DNA of 64,000 nt from Iris pallida (Eukaryota; Streptophyta; Magnoliopsida; Asparagales; Iridaceae). The stretch spans positions 45,212,758-45,276,757 of the forward strand of contig JANAVB010005597.1 in assembly GCA_029216955.1 (NCBI GenBank), read 5' to 3'. A program made the translations under genes and the position numbers. A model generated the notes under the pieces. It did not search any database. It worked only from the letters and a program-made list of their open reading frames with translations, and was not told the origin of the DNA. How positions within the stretch are numbered: position 1 is the stretch's first letter; the number at the start of each line of letters is the position of its first letter. Of this stretch, positions 12,266-25,743 are shown in pieces.

Positions 12266-13753
12266 GTAACAAAGGAATAGCAGTTCAACTAGACGTACTC
12301 GTTCTATGACACGACTCAAGCAAGGTACCGGTGACACAAGGTACGACTCAGTCAAGACACAGTCAAGTCCAGTATAACTACACTATCAAGTCAAGTAAGA
12401 CCATAAACTGGTGAACACGGTATATAGAAACTAGATAAATCAAATCAACTAGAAAGCTAATTAATCATATAGAAATCTATAACAAATAGAGTATCTATGA
12501 TAATACAATAATAACATGAAAACTATAAACATGGAATTAAACTGTAGAGAGAGGCAAGGTATACTTGTTTGGTGGTCCTTGCACAAATCGTTGTCACAAG
12601 TCGAGGATGAGCGGATGCCGATCTAGGAGTTGTCAACCTATAACACATATCGCACCATGAACCGTGCACGAAAAGTATAAATCAATTCTAATATTCTAGT
12701 TCTAAATTCATGGAATAGTGGCTAGTTGGGTTACTAATCTAATAATAATTAATTCTAGAATAATTCACTTAAAAACCTAATTTAACCTAATAATAATCTG
12801 AATATAATCTAAACATGCAAGTTTGGCCCTCAAAAGTCGTGTTTCCCAATTTTGGAAACCATGGCACGTAAATCGAGACGTGTCATTAACTATCTAGTCA
12901 AACGCTGTGAACTCTAGATTTTGAAAGTGCACCTTGGTAGATTTCAGCACCACGTGTGCGCTGGAATAAACCGTGCCACAAACTCATGCTTTGGTCAAAA
13001 GATATTGCCGTTATGGCTAATCGTGACCAAAACGGTGATCAACCGATCAATTCTGAGTTCAACAGAATAACTAAAATACTAGATGAATGAATTAATTTCT
13101 GGAAAAAATATATGTCGTAGAGCTCTGTGTTATCTTTCCGAAACTTCAAACGGTTCATGATTTCGATTTCCGGTCCTCCCGAAATCTCGAAAACACCTAA
13201 ACGTGTCAAGTTTCGGACAACCGACACTCTACAAATTTTTCAAAAATTTAGGAATAATATCTATGAAAATAAATTACATAATCAGAAAGATTACCTTGAT
13301 ACGAATCCAATAAAAAAAAGGGCACACGAAAAGCACGTCGGAGTTGGCGGGAATCGCTTCGGGAAGTCGGAAACCCTAGATGAGTTCTCCCACAAAAGGC
13401 TGCTGAAATTTAATTAGGGTGGGCGAATATAATAATATATATAGGAGAGAGAGAGGCGGTCACTGTAGCAGTTGGCGCCGACAGGTGGGCCCCCTGGGTG
13501 AATTTCTGGGTATTTATTTATTTAATTCATAAAATTATTTAAAAATTATTTTAAGTCCAAATAAATCAAAATAAATTTCAGAAAAATTAAGAAAAATTCT
13601 AGAAAATTCTAAAAAATATTTCTAAGTGTATAGAATACAAATAAAATATTTTAACATAAAATATCATCGTGTGACCTTGCAGTAAATTCCAAAAACCTAT
13701 AAAATTGTAACACCCAGTTTTTCCAAATGAGGGTAATTTTGAAATTTTGTAAT

Positions 13754-14019
13754 CACTACAAGAATACCGATCATTTACGGCACGCGAAACACGCCGTAAA
13801 TGATCTTTTACGGCATACATTTTGGTGCCGTAAAAGCTCATGCCGTAAATGAGCCTATTATTTACGGCGCATTCTGAATGCCGTAAATGTAAACATATTA
13901 ACGCCGTAAATGTCTTTTTTACAGAATTTCGACGACCATTTACGGCATATTTTGTGTGCCGTAATTGCTCTTTCATGGCATACATGTGCGTGCCGTAATA
14001 GATATTTTTCGCTGAATTT
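13754..14019. repeat. Left terminal and subterminal repeats of the CACTA element, first part
   Basis: After CACTACAAGAA the motif TTTACGGCAYRC and its complement GCCGTAAA recur about every 20-45 bases. Copies lie near 13774, 13796, 13807, 13830, 13861, 13879 and 13937. The repeat block resumes at 23560 after the nested Gypsy element. Confidence 0.85.
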
Positions 14020-16896
14020 TGTCACGACCCGATCCCAATATTCTGGGTCTAGTCGGATCATGCCCAGCCTGCACCGTGGTGAGACGGCGGCAGTAAGCTG
14101 TTCCATTGCAGGTATTCACAATAACACAAGTACATTTGTCACAACTGTTCTATTCGGAATTGAAACTTTATTTGATAAAATATTCAAAAATACAACTGGA
14201 AGGGAAATACTGGAAATAAAACTACAAACTCCAAATAAAAGAAAAATACAGAAAAAGGGAAACTATCTAAGCATCAGGTTCAGCGTCCTCCGAAAAAGGC
14301 TCCGGTACCGTCGCAGGGAAGAGAACCGGGTCATAGTAGCTATTATAGTATAGCTCGTCATCCTCAGTGTTACCTAAAATGTTGTCTCCAGTCAGGAGGG
14401 AGCAAGAACGAAATATGCATCTCATATCTTAAATAGTAATTGGAAAGTGCAGGATAAACAGTTGAAATAATATTTTCAGCAGTTTAAAACAGTTCAGTGT
14501 GTTTTGAATATGCAAACGTCTATGACCGGCTTGGGTTAAACAGTAGTATCCTAGCGATACGATATGGCTTATCTCCGTGTGTGAGAGGGGTAAGCTAACA
14601 CAGTCAGTTCAGTAGGGGCTTTGGTCATAAACGTTTACACTATTCCCCCAGTCCCAGATTCAGTAACGGTAACAGTCGGTAGAGTTCCGTGCCAGCAGTG
14701 TGGTTTAACATGCATCTTAACTTTACTAAATAAAATACAGGAATACACAAATCGTAACTTGCCTTGTATTAGATTGACTGGAAAGACGAGTCGGTACCGA
14801 GGAAGAACGTCAGTTGTAACTTCGAGTTCCTACAGTTGAGAACTCGACTTAGAATCCTGAAAACCAGACTAAATGTGCTAGTTGCAATCTCTAGTAGTCA
14901 TGTCCTAGTCAGATTTTATGTTGTATTAATTTACAGCTAACGATTACGTCGCAACTACGTGCGTTGATTAACCGGTTAATTGGATTATTTGGAAAATCAC
15001 GAGAATCGATTACAATTTGGAAAACTTTGTGTTTTCATAATATGTATATAAAATTACAGTTTTCTTTTAGTGACAAACAGTGAATTAATAATATTTTATT
15101 TATTAGCTAAACTCGTAATTAAGCCGTAAATTATGTCCTAACTACGAATATGCGTATAATCACAAAAACCACCCAAATCACATCCACCAGAAATAAAATA
15201 AAATCTACACTACACAATACAAGGGCACAGCTAAACATCCTAGAGTGGGCTTATGCCCTGTACAAATATTTTTACATTAATAAGAGGAAATGATTTAATT
15301 ACTAAATAAAATGCAGTAAAATAAATAACTATAATAAATAGCCTAAATATTAAACAAAATAATTTAAAATAAATGTTAAGAGTCTCAGACTCGGTCCATC
15401 ATCAAAATCCAGCTAATACCACAACGCCTGGTCGAACCGGTGCGTTTGCATTTCGCCAGGGCCCACAGACCGGTACGGTCGTCGCCTGAAAATCGGTTTT
15501 AGAAATTCATTTTCGAAAGCCAGTTTTGAAATTAATAAAATTATAGTTTTGTAAAAATTTGGGCAGCACTTCCTCTATTTCGGGACAAACCCAAAACTGG
15601 GAAATGCGCCACGGAAAACCTGCAAATATTTCCAACCCAAAATAATCCACAGAATATATCCACCAAAATAATCCCAAGCCACAGAAAATAATTCCAACTC
15701 CACCGAATAATTCCCGAAAAGTCCGAGAATCTCGTAATCCAACCAAATCACACCAAAGCAACACAGGAAAATAATCTAACGCAGCTAAACGATAATATAC
15801 GCAGCTAACCGGATTTCCCAAAGGGAAACCGGGGACCGATTCTCATCAACGACTCACGGGAGGGACGAACTACTCTGATTATCAGAAATTACCAATTTCC
15901 GTTGGCGGGGAGCCGCGGGAAAAATCTCGGGAAAGAAATCCGAACTAAGTCGACAGCAGGTAGAAGTCCCGAACAGCGACGAGAGTCCACGGGAAGGGTC
16001 GGGGTCGCGCTGGACAGCGCAGCGGGCAGCGGAGATCCGCTGACAGCAGCTGCGGACGCTGGCCGCAGGCTAGGGCACCGGCGGGGGAGCACTGACCGCG
16101 CGGCAAAGGGCACAGGGCGTCGCTGACGCGGCGGGGAGCTGCTGGCCACGGGCGGAGAGGGCGGCGCCGGCGGGGGAAGCCGCGCGGAGGGAGCCGGAGG
16201 GGCTCGGGACACGCCGGAGGCGCGGGGCGTCGGCGGGCGGCGGTCGGGTTGGCCGCGAAGGGGGCGGCTCCGCCGGAGGGGGCGGTCGGGATCGCGGTCG
16301 CCGGCCTCGGGAAGACTCGCCGGAGCAAGGCTTGGGTTGGGGTTTCCCACTGGGAGAGAGGGAGAGGAAAGAGAGAGAGAGAAGTGAGACTTTAGTGAGC
16401 TCTCCACAGAATGACCGAGAGAGAGAGATTAGAGTTGTTGAGATGGAGACTTTTGTGAGTAGAAAAAAATGGGTTTCTGTGAGTTTGAGAGAAAAGTGTG
16501 AGGGAACGTTGTGAGAACGTGGGAGAGTTTAAAAAGGGGTTGAGGAGAAACTGCGTGGTGAGGAGAGAACGTGGGTTCTGTGCTTACCACTTCTCTAGGA
16601 AAATCACACTGGTCCTTCGGGACCAGTTCTCAACCACTCCTTATTACTTTTTTTTCTCTTTTTATTTTATTGTTAATTAAACCAAGTCAAGAATAGGAAA
16701 GAATGGGTTTGGGTTTGGGCTCAGGCTCGACTCGGGTCTGGGTCGGGAACCAAAATCCATGTTAATAAATAATTTCGAAATCTTTTTCAACCAAAAATAT
16801 ATACTAATATTTAATAATATTAATAATTTGAAAAACGTTTGATTTAACATTACAAAATAAAGTTCTAAATATTATTCTACGGAACAGGGTTTCACA
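14020..16896 (-). repeat. 3' LTR of the nested Gypsy element (2877 bp)
   Basis: It is nearly identical to 20662-23554. It contains a strongly GC-rich block (about 15940-16330) in an otherwise AT-rich LTR. That block keeps a 172-codon ORF open (15889-16407, minus), with proline, serine and arginine-rich composition. The same ORF is open in the other LTR. Confidence 0.92.
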
Positions 16897-19800
16897 ATCT
16901 TCCCTCCTTAGAAAATTTCGTCCTCGAAATTTAAAGGCAGGATAGGAGAATCAAACAGCTACGGGTACTACGCCCGTAACTCAGGTCCAACAATAAGAAT
17001 TTCCAAGACAGTCGTGGATGAGACGGTTTAGGGACAAGTTTTTATTTATGATATCATCCACGCAGAAAAATACAAAGGCGAACCAAAGTACACGAGGTTG
17101 ATCAGACCATCATGCACCGGTCCTGATTAGACAATATGTTAGTGGGTGCACCCAATAAAATATCGTCATGATCAAGCTTGATTTAAAGAGATAGCTTGCA
17201 AAACTAGGCTAACTTAGCAGCATTAGTCAAATTTAGAACGGAAAAAGAAAGGATAATGAATAGGAGTTTAAGTGATGGCTCAAATTCTGATTTCTTCTCA
17301 TCTCTGACTAGGCTTGCAACTGGTTTCTCTGGCACTGAAAAGGTTGAGTCCAATCTTCAGCTCTGAATTATCTAATATGTGACTCGGATCCAGAATGTAG
17401 CGTCTGAGCTGTGACGTAGAAGACGTTGCACACTCTCAAGATTAGCTGGTAGAGCTAACTGGTACGCTACTACCAACGCGTCTTAAACTTCAAATGGCCT
17501 GATGTATCTGGCCTCAATTTCCAGCTCCATCAAAACTGATTGTTCCTCTGGTAGGAGAAACTTCGCCAAATGCAATTTGGTCTTCCCAAGACCTACCAAA
17601 TTCCGAGATGCAACATCTCAAACATCTTCAAGCGTCTGGATTGACCTCTCTGATTGCTTGTCCCGCGGCACTCCATGAATCCGGTAGATGTGCTTCCCGT
17701 ACAATGCTGTCCACTTCTTAGTGGATAAACCAACTTGAAGGAAATTAAAGTGTGTTGACTTAGTCAGTCGGTCCACTATAATCCAACTGGTATTCTTCCC
17801 TCCTTGGAATCAAGGCAAACCTAACACATAGTCCATCGTTATGTGCTCCTACTTTCGGTCCGGAATGCCCAACGACTGTAGAAGCCCTGCGGGTCTCTGT
17901 CGACTAGCCTTCACTTGTTAACAAATAAAACATCTAACCTCAATTCTGAATACATCCTTCTTCATTCCATACTACCCAATAATAGTACGCATATCCCAAT
18001 ACGTATTGCTAGGATATATGGAATACTGGTGCGATTCTTACATTAGTTCGTTCCTCAGTTCGCCAGATAGTACAAAAAGCCTCGTACCATTCTTCAGAGC
18101 TCCATTATTGGCGATTTGAGAAACCTTCAAGTGTTCCTGCCAACACTTGATCTCTAAGTTTGCAAAGTGTCTCGTCTTGAAACTGAGTCTCCTTGACTTT
18201 TATCCCTCAGCCTCGAACTTCATCAATACTGAATCATCATCCAGCTCCGTCCTTCTATCTCCAGGTAGTATAACCTCCAGTCCAAACTTCTCGATGTCTT
18301 CTAGCAGGTGCTAGTCCTTGGTTAAGAACTTCGCCATCAGTAACGACCAACTACATCAGCGACCACATTAGCCTTACCTGAATGGTACTGCAGGTTGATG
18401 TCGAAATCCTTCATCTGCTTCAACCATCTTCTTAGTCTAACATTCATCCCTTCCTGAGTGAAGACATATTTCAGACTTTGGTAGTCCGTACATATTTTCA
18501 CTCCCTTTCCATAAGAATCATGCTTCCATAGCTTCAAAGTAAAGATAATTGCAGCAATTCAAATTAGGCGTGGGATGATTCTTCTTATGAGTCTGTAGTT
18601 GCCTACATGTGTAAGCAATTACTTTCCTATGTCGTTGAAGAACGCAACCTAGTCCTCTTCCAGAGGCACTACTGTAAATTGAGAACCCACCGGTTCCTGC
18701 GGGTAGCGCAAGGATTGGTGTAGTGGTAAGTCTCTTCTTCAGCTCCTCAATGCCGCCTGGCAAACTTTCGTTCAGATGAACTCTTCATTCTTCCAAGTGA
18801 GCTTCGTCATTGGCTCAGCAATCTGGGCGAAATCCTTCACGAACTTCTGATAGTAGCCGGCCAAGTTCAAGAATCTTCTGAATTGAACTTGGGGTATACC
18901 ACTCTTCAACAACAGCTATCTTCCATCAAAATTTCTTCTCTTAACAACGTGGCCAAAAGTCCACTTTGTCAAGGAAAATCCACGTTCAGATAACTTACCA
19001 TAAAACTTCTTTTTCCTCAAAGTTTCCAAAACTTCCTCAGGTGTTCCTTATGCTCTTCTTCAGTCTTCAAATATATCAGAATGTTATCTATGGATAAGAT
19101 AAACTGATTCAAATACTTATGAAAATCTCTGTTCATGAGATTCATGAACACAGCAGAAGCATTTGTCAGTCTAACGTCCTGACCAAAGAAAATTACCCAT
19201 ACTTGGTGTTTGAATGCCGTCTTAAAAAGTACTCTTTCCTGACTTTGATTTGATGGTAGTCAAACCTTAAGTCAAACTTCGAAACACCTTAACTCCACAC
19301 AACCAGATCAAACAGATCCTCGATCCGGGCAGAAAGTACTTGTTCTTTAGTGTCTGGTAATTGATGCACATACGTTTGTTCCATCCTTCTGGGGCACAAA
19401 CAAGATAAATACTCCCTAAGGTAAAGTTCCACTCTGATAAATCCTAGAGCCTTCATTGATCTGGTCCTTCATCTTCTTGGCCACCTTCGGGTTGACTCCG
19501 TAACATCCTTTAGAAATAGGGAAAGAGCCAGGGACTAGGTCAAGGGTGAATCCTATGTCTAGATCTGGGATAATCCGGGAAGACTATCAGGGAAAACATC
19601 TGCCGTAAGGGTGTAACTAAAAACTTCTATTCATGTGGAGAATTACAGCAAAAACTCTTATGATAGATCTAAGGACATCCTGTTACAATTTCCAAAAAGA
19701 TGATGCTATTCAGCGGTTCTAGGTACTATTCCTCATGGTTCTGGCTCTTGTATGAGCAGTCTCCAACTGCTTCCTTTTCTATGAACCTCGAGTATGCATT

Positions 19801-20661
19801 ATGCCTTATTGTAAGGGCAGGGTCTGCTGGATAGGAAGAGGGTCCCTAGGTTGTGGCCTAACAGGTGTTGCTGGGATATGAGCTCTGGTATGATAAAAAG
19901 ATGAGGGGCAGTCCTTTACCCGATGTTCAGCAGATCCACATGCCAAACATTGTCCCAATCTCTTGCGGCAACTATCGACCTGATGACCAGGCCTATTGCA
20001 ATAGTTACAAGCCCATAGCTTCTTACGACAAGGCTGCCGAAAAGTAGAGTACTTGATGGGACCCAAATATCTTCTAGATTCAAGGGTATCCTTCCTAGGA
20101 CAAGTTCTGCTCTAACTTGGTTGGGGATAACTAAGGCTACATCATGACGTTCTTCATGTCTTCTCTCGTGATATTCTTCTGTTCCTGCTGGGCTTCATCT
20201 TGAGCTTTCTGGAACTCCAGGATTTCTTGAAATAGGACAACCATTTGGAAGATGATTGCTGGTACTGGTGGAGCAACAAAATGAATAATCCACCAGGGAA
20301 ATGCAATTCGGTTTGAGATGAGATAGGATTCGCTAGTGTAGGGAAAACTTCACTGGATGCATTATGAGGACGGTCAAACAGCCGCGAGGGAAAGGACCCT
20401 GGGCTTGGTCGAGGAGATGGGGTATGATCCGGAGATAACACCTCATCGCCAGCAGGATTTGGTCAACGGTCATTCTCTGGAAGGTTTAGGACGCACACAC
20501 ATAAGCAAGGTAGCCTACCGGTCTATAATCAAGCAAAAATATTTATTTATATAATCGGTCCTATGTCGTGACAAATCAATGTTCTAGTGTTCTAATTGTT
20601 TCTAGGTATGTTTTCCTAGGTTGTTGTTGTTGTTGACCTGCATGGGCCACCACTGAAAACA
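16897..20661 (-). pseudogene. Eroded gag-pol of the nested Gypsy element
   Basis: On the minus strand, in Gypsy order, I can read several broken domains. A gag end with two CCHC zinc knuckles lies at 20066-19806 (CNYCNRPGHQVDSC and CLACGSAEHRVKDC). RT fragments lie at about 19500-18800. There the active-site block reads SIDNILIY, so the second aspartate of the usual (Y/F)xDD is asparagine. RNase H fragments lie at 18763-18337 (ICTDYQSLKYVFTQ). Integrase fragments lie at about 17970-17600, with an IIVDRLTK block and a HGVPR block. The frames are separated by stops and shifts throughout. With LTRs this similar, the copy probably moved using proteins from another element. Confidence 0.85.
20637..20652 (-). 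other. Candidate primer binding region, unusual type
   Basis: Nine bases outside the 5' LTR the minus strand reads TGGTGGCCCATGCAGG. It begins with the TGG expected opposite a tRNA CCA end, but it is not the initiator-Met site TGGTATCAGAGC. A similar word, TGGTAGCCCATACAGG, lies eight bases outside LTR B (11185-11200). I cannot name the tRNA. Confidence 0.4.
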
Positions 20662-23554
20662 TGTCACGACCCGATCCCAATATTCTGGGTCTAGTCGGAT
20701 CATGCCCAGCCTGCACCGTGGTGAGACGGCGGCAGTAAGCTGTTCCATTGCAGGTATTCACAATAACACAAGTACATTTGTCACAACTGTTCTATTCGGA
20801 ATTGAAACTTTATTTGATAAAATATTCAAAAATACAACTGGAAGGGAAATACTGGAAATAAAACTACAAACTCCAAATAAAAGAAAAATGCAGAAAAAGG
20901 GAAACTATCTAAGCATCAGGTTCAGTGTTCCAGGTTCAGCGTCCTCCGGAAAAGGCTCCGGTACCGTCGCAGGGAAGAGAACCGGGTCATAGTAGCTATT
21001 ATAGTATAGCTCGTCATCCTCAGTGTTACCTAAAATGTTGTCTCCAGTCAGAAGGGAGCAAGAACGAAATATGCATCTCATATCTTAAATAGTAATTGGA
21101 AAGTGCAGGATAAACAGTTGAAATAATATTTTCAGCAGTTTAAAACAGTTCAGTGTGTTTTGAATATGCAAACGTCTATGACCGGCTTGGGTTAAACAGT
21201 AGTATCCTAGCGATACGATATGGCTTATCCTCGTGTGTGAGAGGGGTAAGCTAACACAGTCAGTTCAGTAGGGGCTTTGGTCATAAACGTTTACACTATT
21301 CCTCCAGTCCCAGATTCAGTAACGGTAACAGTCGGTAGAGTTCCGTGCCAGCAGTGTGGTTTAACATGCATCTTAACTTTACTAAATAAAATACAGGAAT
21401 ACACAAATCGTAACTTGCCTTGTATTAGATTGACTGGAAAGACGAGTCGGTACCGAGGAAGAACGTCAGTTGTAACTTCGAGTTCCTACAGTTGAGAACT
21501 CGACTTAGAATCCTGAAAACCAGACTAAATGTGCTAGTTGCAATCTCTAGTAGTCATGTCCTAGTCAGATTTTATGTTGTATTAATTTACAGCTAACGAT
21601 TACGTCGCAACTACGTGCGTTGATTAACCGGTTAATTGGATTATTTGGAAAATCACGAGAATCGATTACAATTTGGAAAACTTTGTGTTTTCATAATATG
21701 TATATAAAATTACAGTTTTCTTTTAGTGACAAACAGTGAATTAATAATATTTTATTTATTAGCTAAACTCGTAATTAAGCCGTAAATTATGTCCTAACTA
21801 CGAATATGCGTATAATCACAAAAACCACCCAAATCACATCCACCAGAAATAAAATAAAATCTACACTACACAATACAAGGGCACAGCTAAACATCCTAGA
21901 GTGGGCTTATGCCCTGTACAAATATTTTTACATTAATAAGAGGAAATGATTTAATTACTAAATAAAATGCAGTAAAATAAATAACTATAATAAATAGCCT
22001 AAATATTAAACAAAATAATTTAAAATAAATGTTAAGAGTCTCAGACTCGGTCCATCATCAAAATCCAGCTAATACCACAACGCCCGGTCGGACCGGTGCG
22101 TTTGCATTTCGCCAGGGCCCACAGACCGGTACGGTCGTCGCCTGAAAATCGGTTTTAGAAATTCATTTTCGAAAGCCAGTTTTGAAATTAATAAAATTAT
22201 AGTTTTGTAAAAATTTGGGCAGCACTTCCTCTATTTCGGGACAAACCCAAAACTGGGAAATGCGCCACGGAAAACCTGCAAATATTTCCAACCCAAAATA
22301 ATCCACAGAATATATCCACCAAAATAATCCCAAGCCACAGAAAATAATTCCAACTCCACCGAATAATTCCCGAAAAGTCCGAGAATCTCGTAATCCAACC
22401 AAATCACACCAAAGCAACACAGGAAAATAATCTAACGCAGCTAAACGATAATATACGCAGCTAACCGGATTTCCCAAAGGGAAACCGGGGACCGATTCTC
22501 ATCAACGACTCACGGGAGGGACGAACTACTCTGATTATCAGAAATTACCAATTTCCGTTGGCGGGGAGCCGCGGGAAAAATCTCGGGAAAGAAATCCGAA
22601 CTAAGTCGACAGCAGGTAGAAGTCCCGAACAGCGACGAGAGTCCACGGGAAGGGTCGGGGTCGCGCTGGACAGCGCAGCGGGCAGCGGAGATCTGCTGAC
22701 AGCAGCTGCGGACGCTGGCCGCAGGCTAGGGCACCGGCGGGGGAGCACTGACCGCGCGGCAAAGGGCACAGGGCGTCGCTGACGCGGCGGGGAGCTGCTG
22801 GCCACGGGCGGAGAGGGCGGCGCCGGCGGGGGAAGCCGCGCGGAGGGAGCCGGAGGGGCTCGGGACACGCCGGAGGCGCGGGGCGTCGGCGGGCGGCGGT
22901 CGGGTTGGCCGCGAAGGGGGCGGCTCCGCCGGAGGGGGCGGTCGGGATCGCGGTCGCCGGCCTCGGGAAGACTCGCCGGAGCAAGGCTTGGGTTGGGGTT
23001 TCCCACTGGGAGAGAGGGAGAGGAAAGAGAGAGAGAGAAGTGAAACTTTAGTGAGCTCTCCACAGAATGACCGAGAGAGAGAGAGATTAGAGTTGTTGAG
23101 ATGGAGACTTTTGTGAGTAGAAAAAAATGGGTTTCTGTGAGTTTGAGAGAAAAGTGTGAGGGAACGTTGTGAGAACGTGGGAGAGTTTAAAAAGGGGTTG
23201 AGGAGAAACTGCGTGGTGAGGAGAGAACGTGGGTTCTGTGCTTACCACTTCTCTAGGAAAATCACACTGGTCCTTCGGGACCAGTTCTCAACCACTCCTT
23301 ATTACTTTTTTTTCTCTTTTTATTTTATTGTTAATTAAACCAAGTCAAGAATAGGAAAGAATGGGTTTGGGTTTGGGCTCAGGCTCGACTCGGGTCTGGG
23401 TCGGGAACCAAAATCCATGTTAATAAATAATTTCGAAATCTTTTTCAACCAAAAATATATACTAATATTTAATAATATTAATAATTTGAAAAACGTTTGA
23501 TTTAACATTACAAAATAAAGTTCTAAATATTATTCTACGGAACAGGGTTTCACA
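20662..23554 (-). repeat. 5' LTR of the nested Gypsy element (2893 bp)
   Basis: It matches 14020-16896. It has a 14 base insertion near 20926, which repeats the adjacent AGGTTCAG word. It also carries the GC-rich block with the 172-codon ORF (22545-23063, minus), two residues different. Its right edge CACA at 23554 is followed by the AATTT duplication and then the CACTA subterminal repeats. Confidence 0.92.
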
Positions 23555-23559
23555 AATTT

Positions 23560-23790
23560 CGACAACCATTTACGGCATATTTCGTGTGCCGTAATTGCTC
23601 TTTCACGGCATACATATGTGCGTCGTAATAGATATTCGCGTTGGGTCAAATACGGCGTATAGATGCACACCGTAATAGTTATTCGCACATGATCAAATAT
23701 AGCATATATTTTGATGCCGTAAAAGATATTTTTGATATTTACCATTTATGACATATGTAGCGTGCTGTAAATAATATTTTATGAATTTTT
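23560..23790. repeat. Left subterminal repeats of the CACTA element, continued
   Basis: The TTTACGGCAT / GCCGTAAT units resume directly after the Gypsy target duplication and decay toward 23770. Joined to 13754-14019 they give a subterminal block of about 490 bases. Confidence 0.8.
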
Positions 23791-23796
23791 TTATCT

Positions 23797-23813
23797 AATA
23801 ATAATAATAATAA

Positions 23814-23882
<69 letters not shown>
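23797..23882. repeat. (ATT)n microsatellite
   Basis: AATAATAAT units change into a long run of ATT just inside the left subterminal block. There is no coding value. Confidence 0.95.
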
Positions 23883-23883
<1 letters not shown>

Positions 23884-25743
23884 TCCATACCGATCCGGCC
23901 TATTTATTTAAGCAAGGATATCAATGGTAAACAAAGTATATAACATAACAAACATAAGTTAAAGAAATAGTTTATCACTGGCATATAATCCCAATCAAAC
24001 TACAAAAGTGAAACGTAATTCAAAAGAATCCAGACACATGATATCATAAAAATAATCGGATTCAATAGCCAAAATACATTAATAGCAAACAAAAGGCCAT
24101 GCCAAAGTATCTTGCCATATTGTTTCGTGAACTACAAAAGTATTTTAGTACTGAATTATAAGAACAATATAATATTTCAATACAAATTGAGCTTGTTTCA
24201 TAATTTGTCCTACTTTGGGGGAAAAAATGTAAATTGTCTTCTATGACAAATTTTGGCTCAAATGGTTGCAGAGGTGAAGCTTCAAACACAAAACCCAAAT
24301 ATTTTCATTGATTGATAACCTGCACAAACATAAAATGTGTTTTAGTTCATTATATCCAATTTGATGTATATATAAACACAACAATGAAAAAATATACATA
24401 AATAAATGAGTATTATGGGCACAAATTAATGTATGCATAAACACAACCATTGCTCAGTCAATCGTCCCATTCCGTCCATATTGAAATTGGTAATATGCGC
24501 ACAAATAAATAAAAACCAGCTGTTCATGGATAACTTTTCTGTCAAGGATTTAATAAATAAATTCAAGATGAGTCTCACTTGTCCATATTGAAACTTTTGC
24601 ATTCAGGTATAGGAGCTCACTTAACACCTGTGAGGCATTAGGGGCAGATGCACTAGTAACACCTGTGAGGGGGCACCTGTGCATGAGGGGTTAGCAAAGC
24701 AGTAATAGCAACAACAAGATGTTGCTATGCATTAGAAGCAACAGGTAGCAGCAGTATATACTACTGTGGTGGGGATTTGAAGCAGGTAGTGGCAGTAGCA
24801 GTTGCTACTCTGTGTAGAGAATGAAGGAGCAGCAGCTTGTAGTAGGGTGGATAGATACAAGTCTGTACAAGGGGAAGTTAGAAGCAGAAGAAGTGGCAGT
24901 AGGGGTAGGCACAGTAGGGAAGAAGGAAGAGTGCAACAGTAGTAGGAGTGCTGCATTTGGAAGCAGCAATTAGGCAGTAGCAGCAATAGACCACTGCTAT
25001 GTGTACCTATCAGTGAGTATAGAGGCAGCAGAGTGGGTTCTATCTTGAGTTAGGAAGGGGATGCTCCTGCAGGTATCAGGGAGTATGCACATTGGTAAGG
25101 TACATCTCTTAATTTTTGTATGTATACAGAGAAGGGTAGTGTGTGTATAAAAAGTACAAGAATTATTACATAACAGTTACAGCATTCCTTTCTAAGGCAG
25201 ACATAAGGCAAAGAACATAACACTCCAAATGATTTAATAATATATCAAAGGCACAAATGCTTAAACTGATACACCAATACACAAGAAAGAGCAGGATGCG
25301 CATAAAAGTATAGTTTAGAATCACGCCAGGATCTATTTCTGTATTAATGTTCAAAAACTCTTTCCGTATCAGTTTTGGACCTTTTGGACCCTTACAGGTT
25401 TCAGGGGGATTTGTCGGTTTCAGCAGTTTTGATTTAGGTCAATACTTAAAACATTATTTGCATATTATTCTTGTGGTTTTCAAGGTTACATGTTATATCA
25501 AACTATCAAAACTTTTTACGCTTGTTGGACGGATCCTTGTCTACCAGCTAGCAGGATTCAATATAAGTCATCCCAAAAAAAATCAAGGATAACCTACATG
25601 TTAACACAGTAAATTGTGGAGTATTTCGAAATGTGATCAAATAAACATTCAGTATTTAGAACATGTGGATGTAGAACTAGCTACATGTAAGTTCTCATTA
25701 GCTCTGTTCTGTTAGCTTATTAGAAATGAGAAGGATGATCTAC
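23883..25743. other. CACTA interior, no gene recognised
   Basis: Sequence here is AT-rich with a GCAGYAG/TAGCAGC-rich patch at 24640-25010. The patch opens an 84-codon minus frame of low complexity (24732-24986). I looked on the minus strand for the EHD exon that should follow the 25744 donor and did not find it. The captured piece therefore ends in intron sequence. Confidence 0.5.

Larger units (their letters stand above)
14020..23554 (-). mobile_element. Young Gypsy LTR retrotransposon nested in the CACTA subterminal repeats, TSD AATTT
   Basis: Direct LTRs at 14020-16896 and 20662-23554 start TGTCACGACCC and end AGGGTTTCACA. AATTT lies at 14015-14019 and 23555-23559. The minus-strand end motif AATTTCGAGGACGAAATTTTC followed by a purine tract (near 16900-16930) precedes the 3' LTR, so transcription runs right to left. 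The LTRs differ by only about ten substitutions, one 14 bp indel and one dinucleotide step. The interior of 3.8 kb is an eroded gag-pol. Confidence 0.93.

Noticed and set aside
24732..24986. 84-codon minus ORF in the CACTA interior with a signal-like Leu run
   Set aside because: It arises from a GCAGTAG-rich low-complexity patch. No family is recognised and no splice partners are seen.
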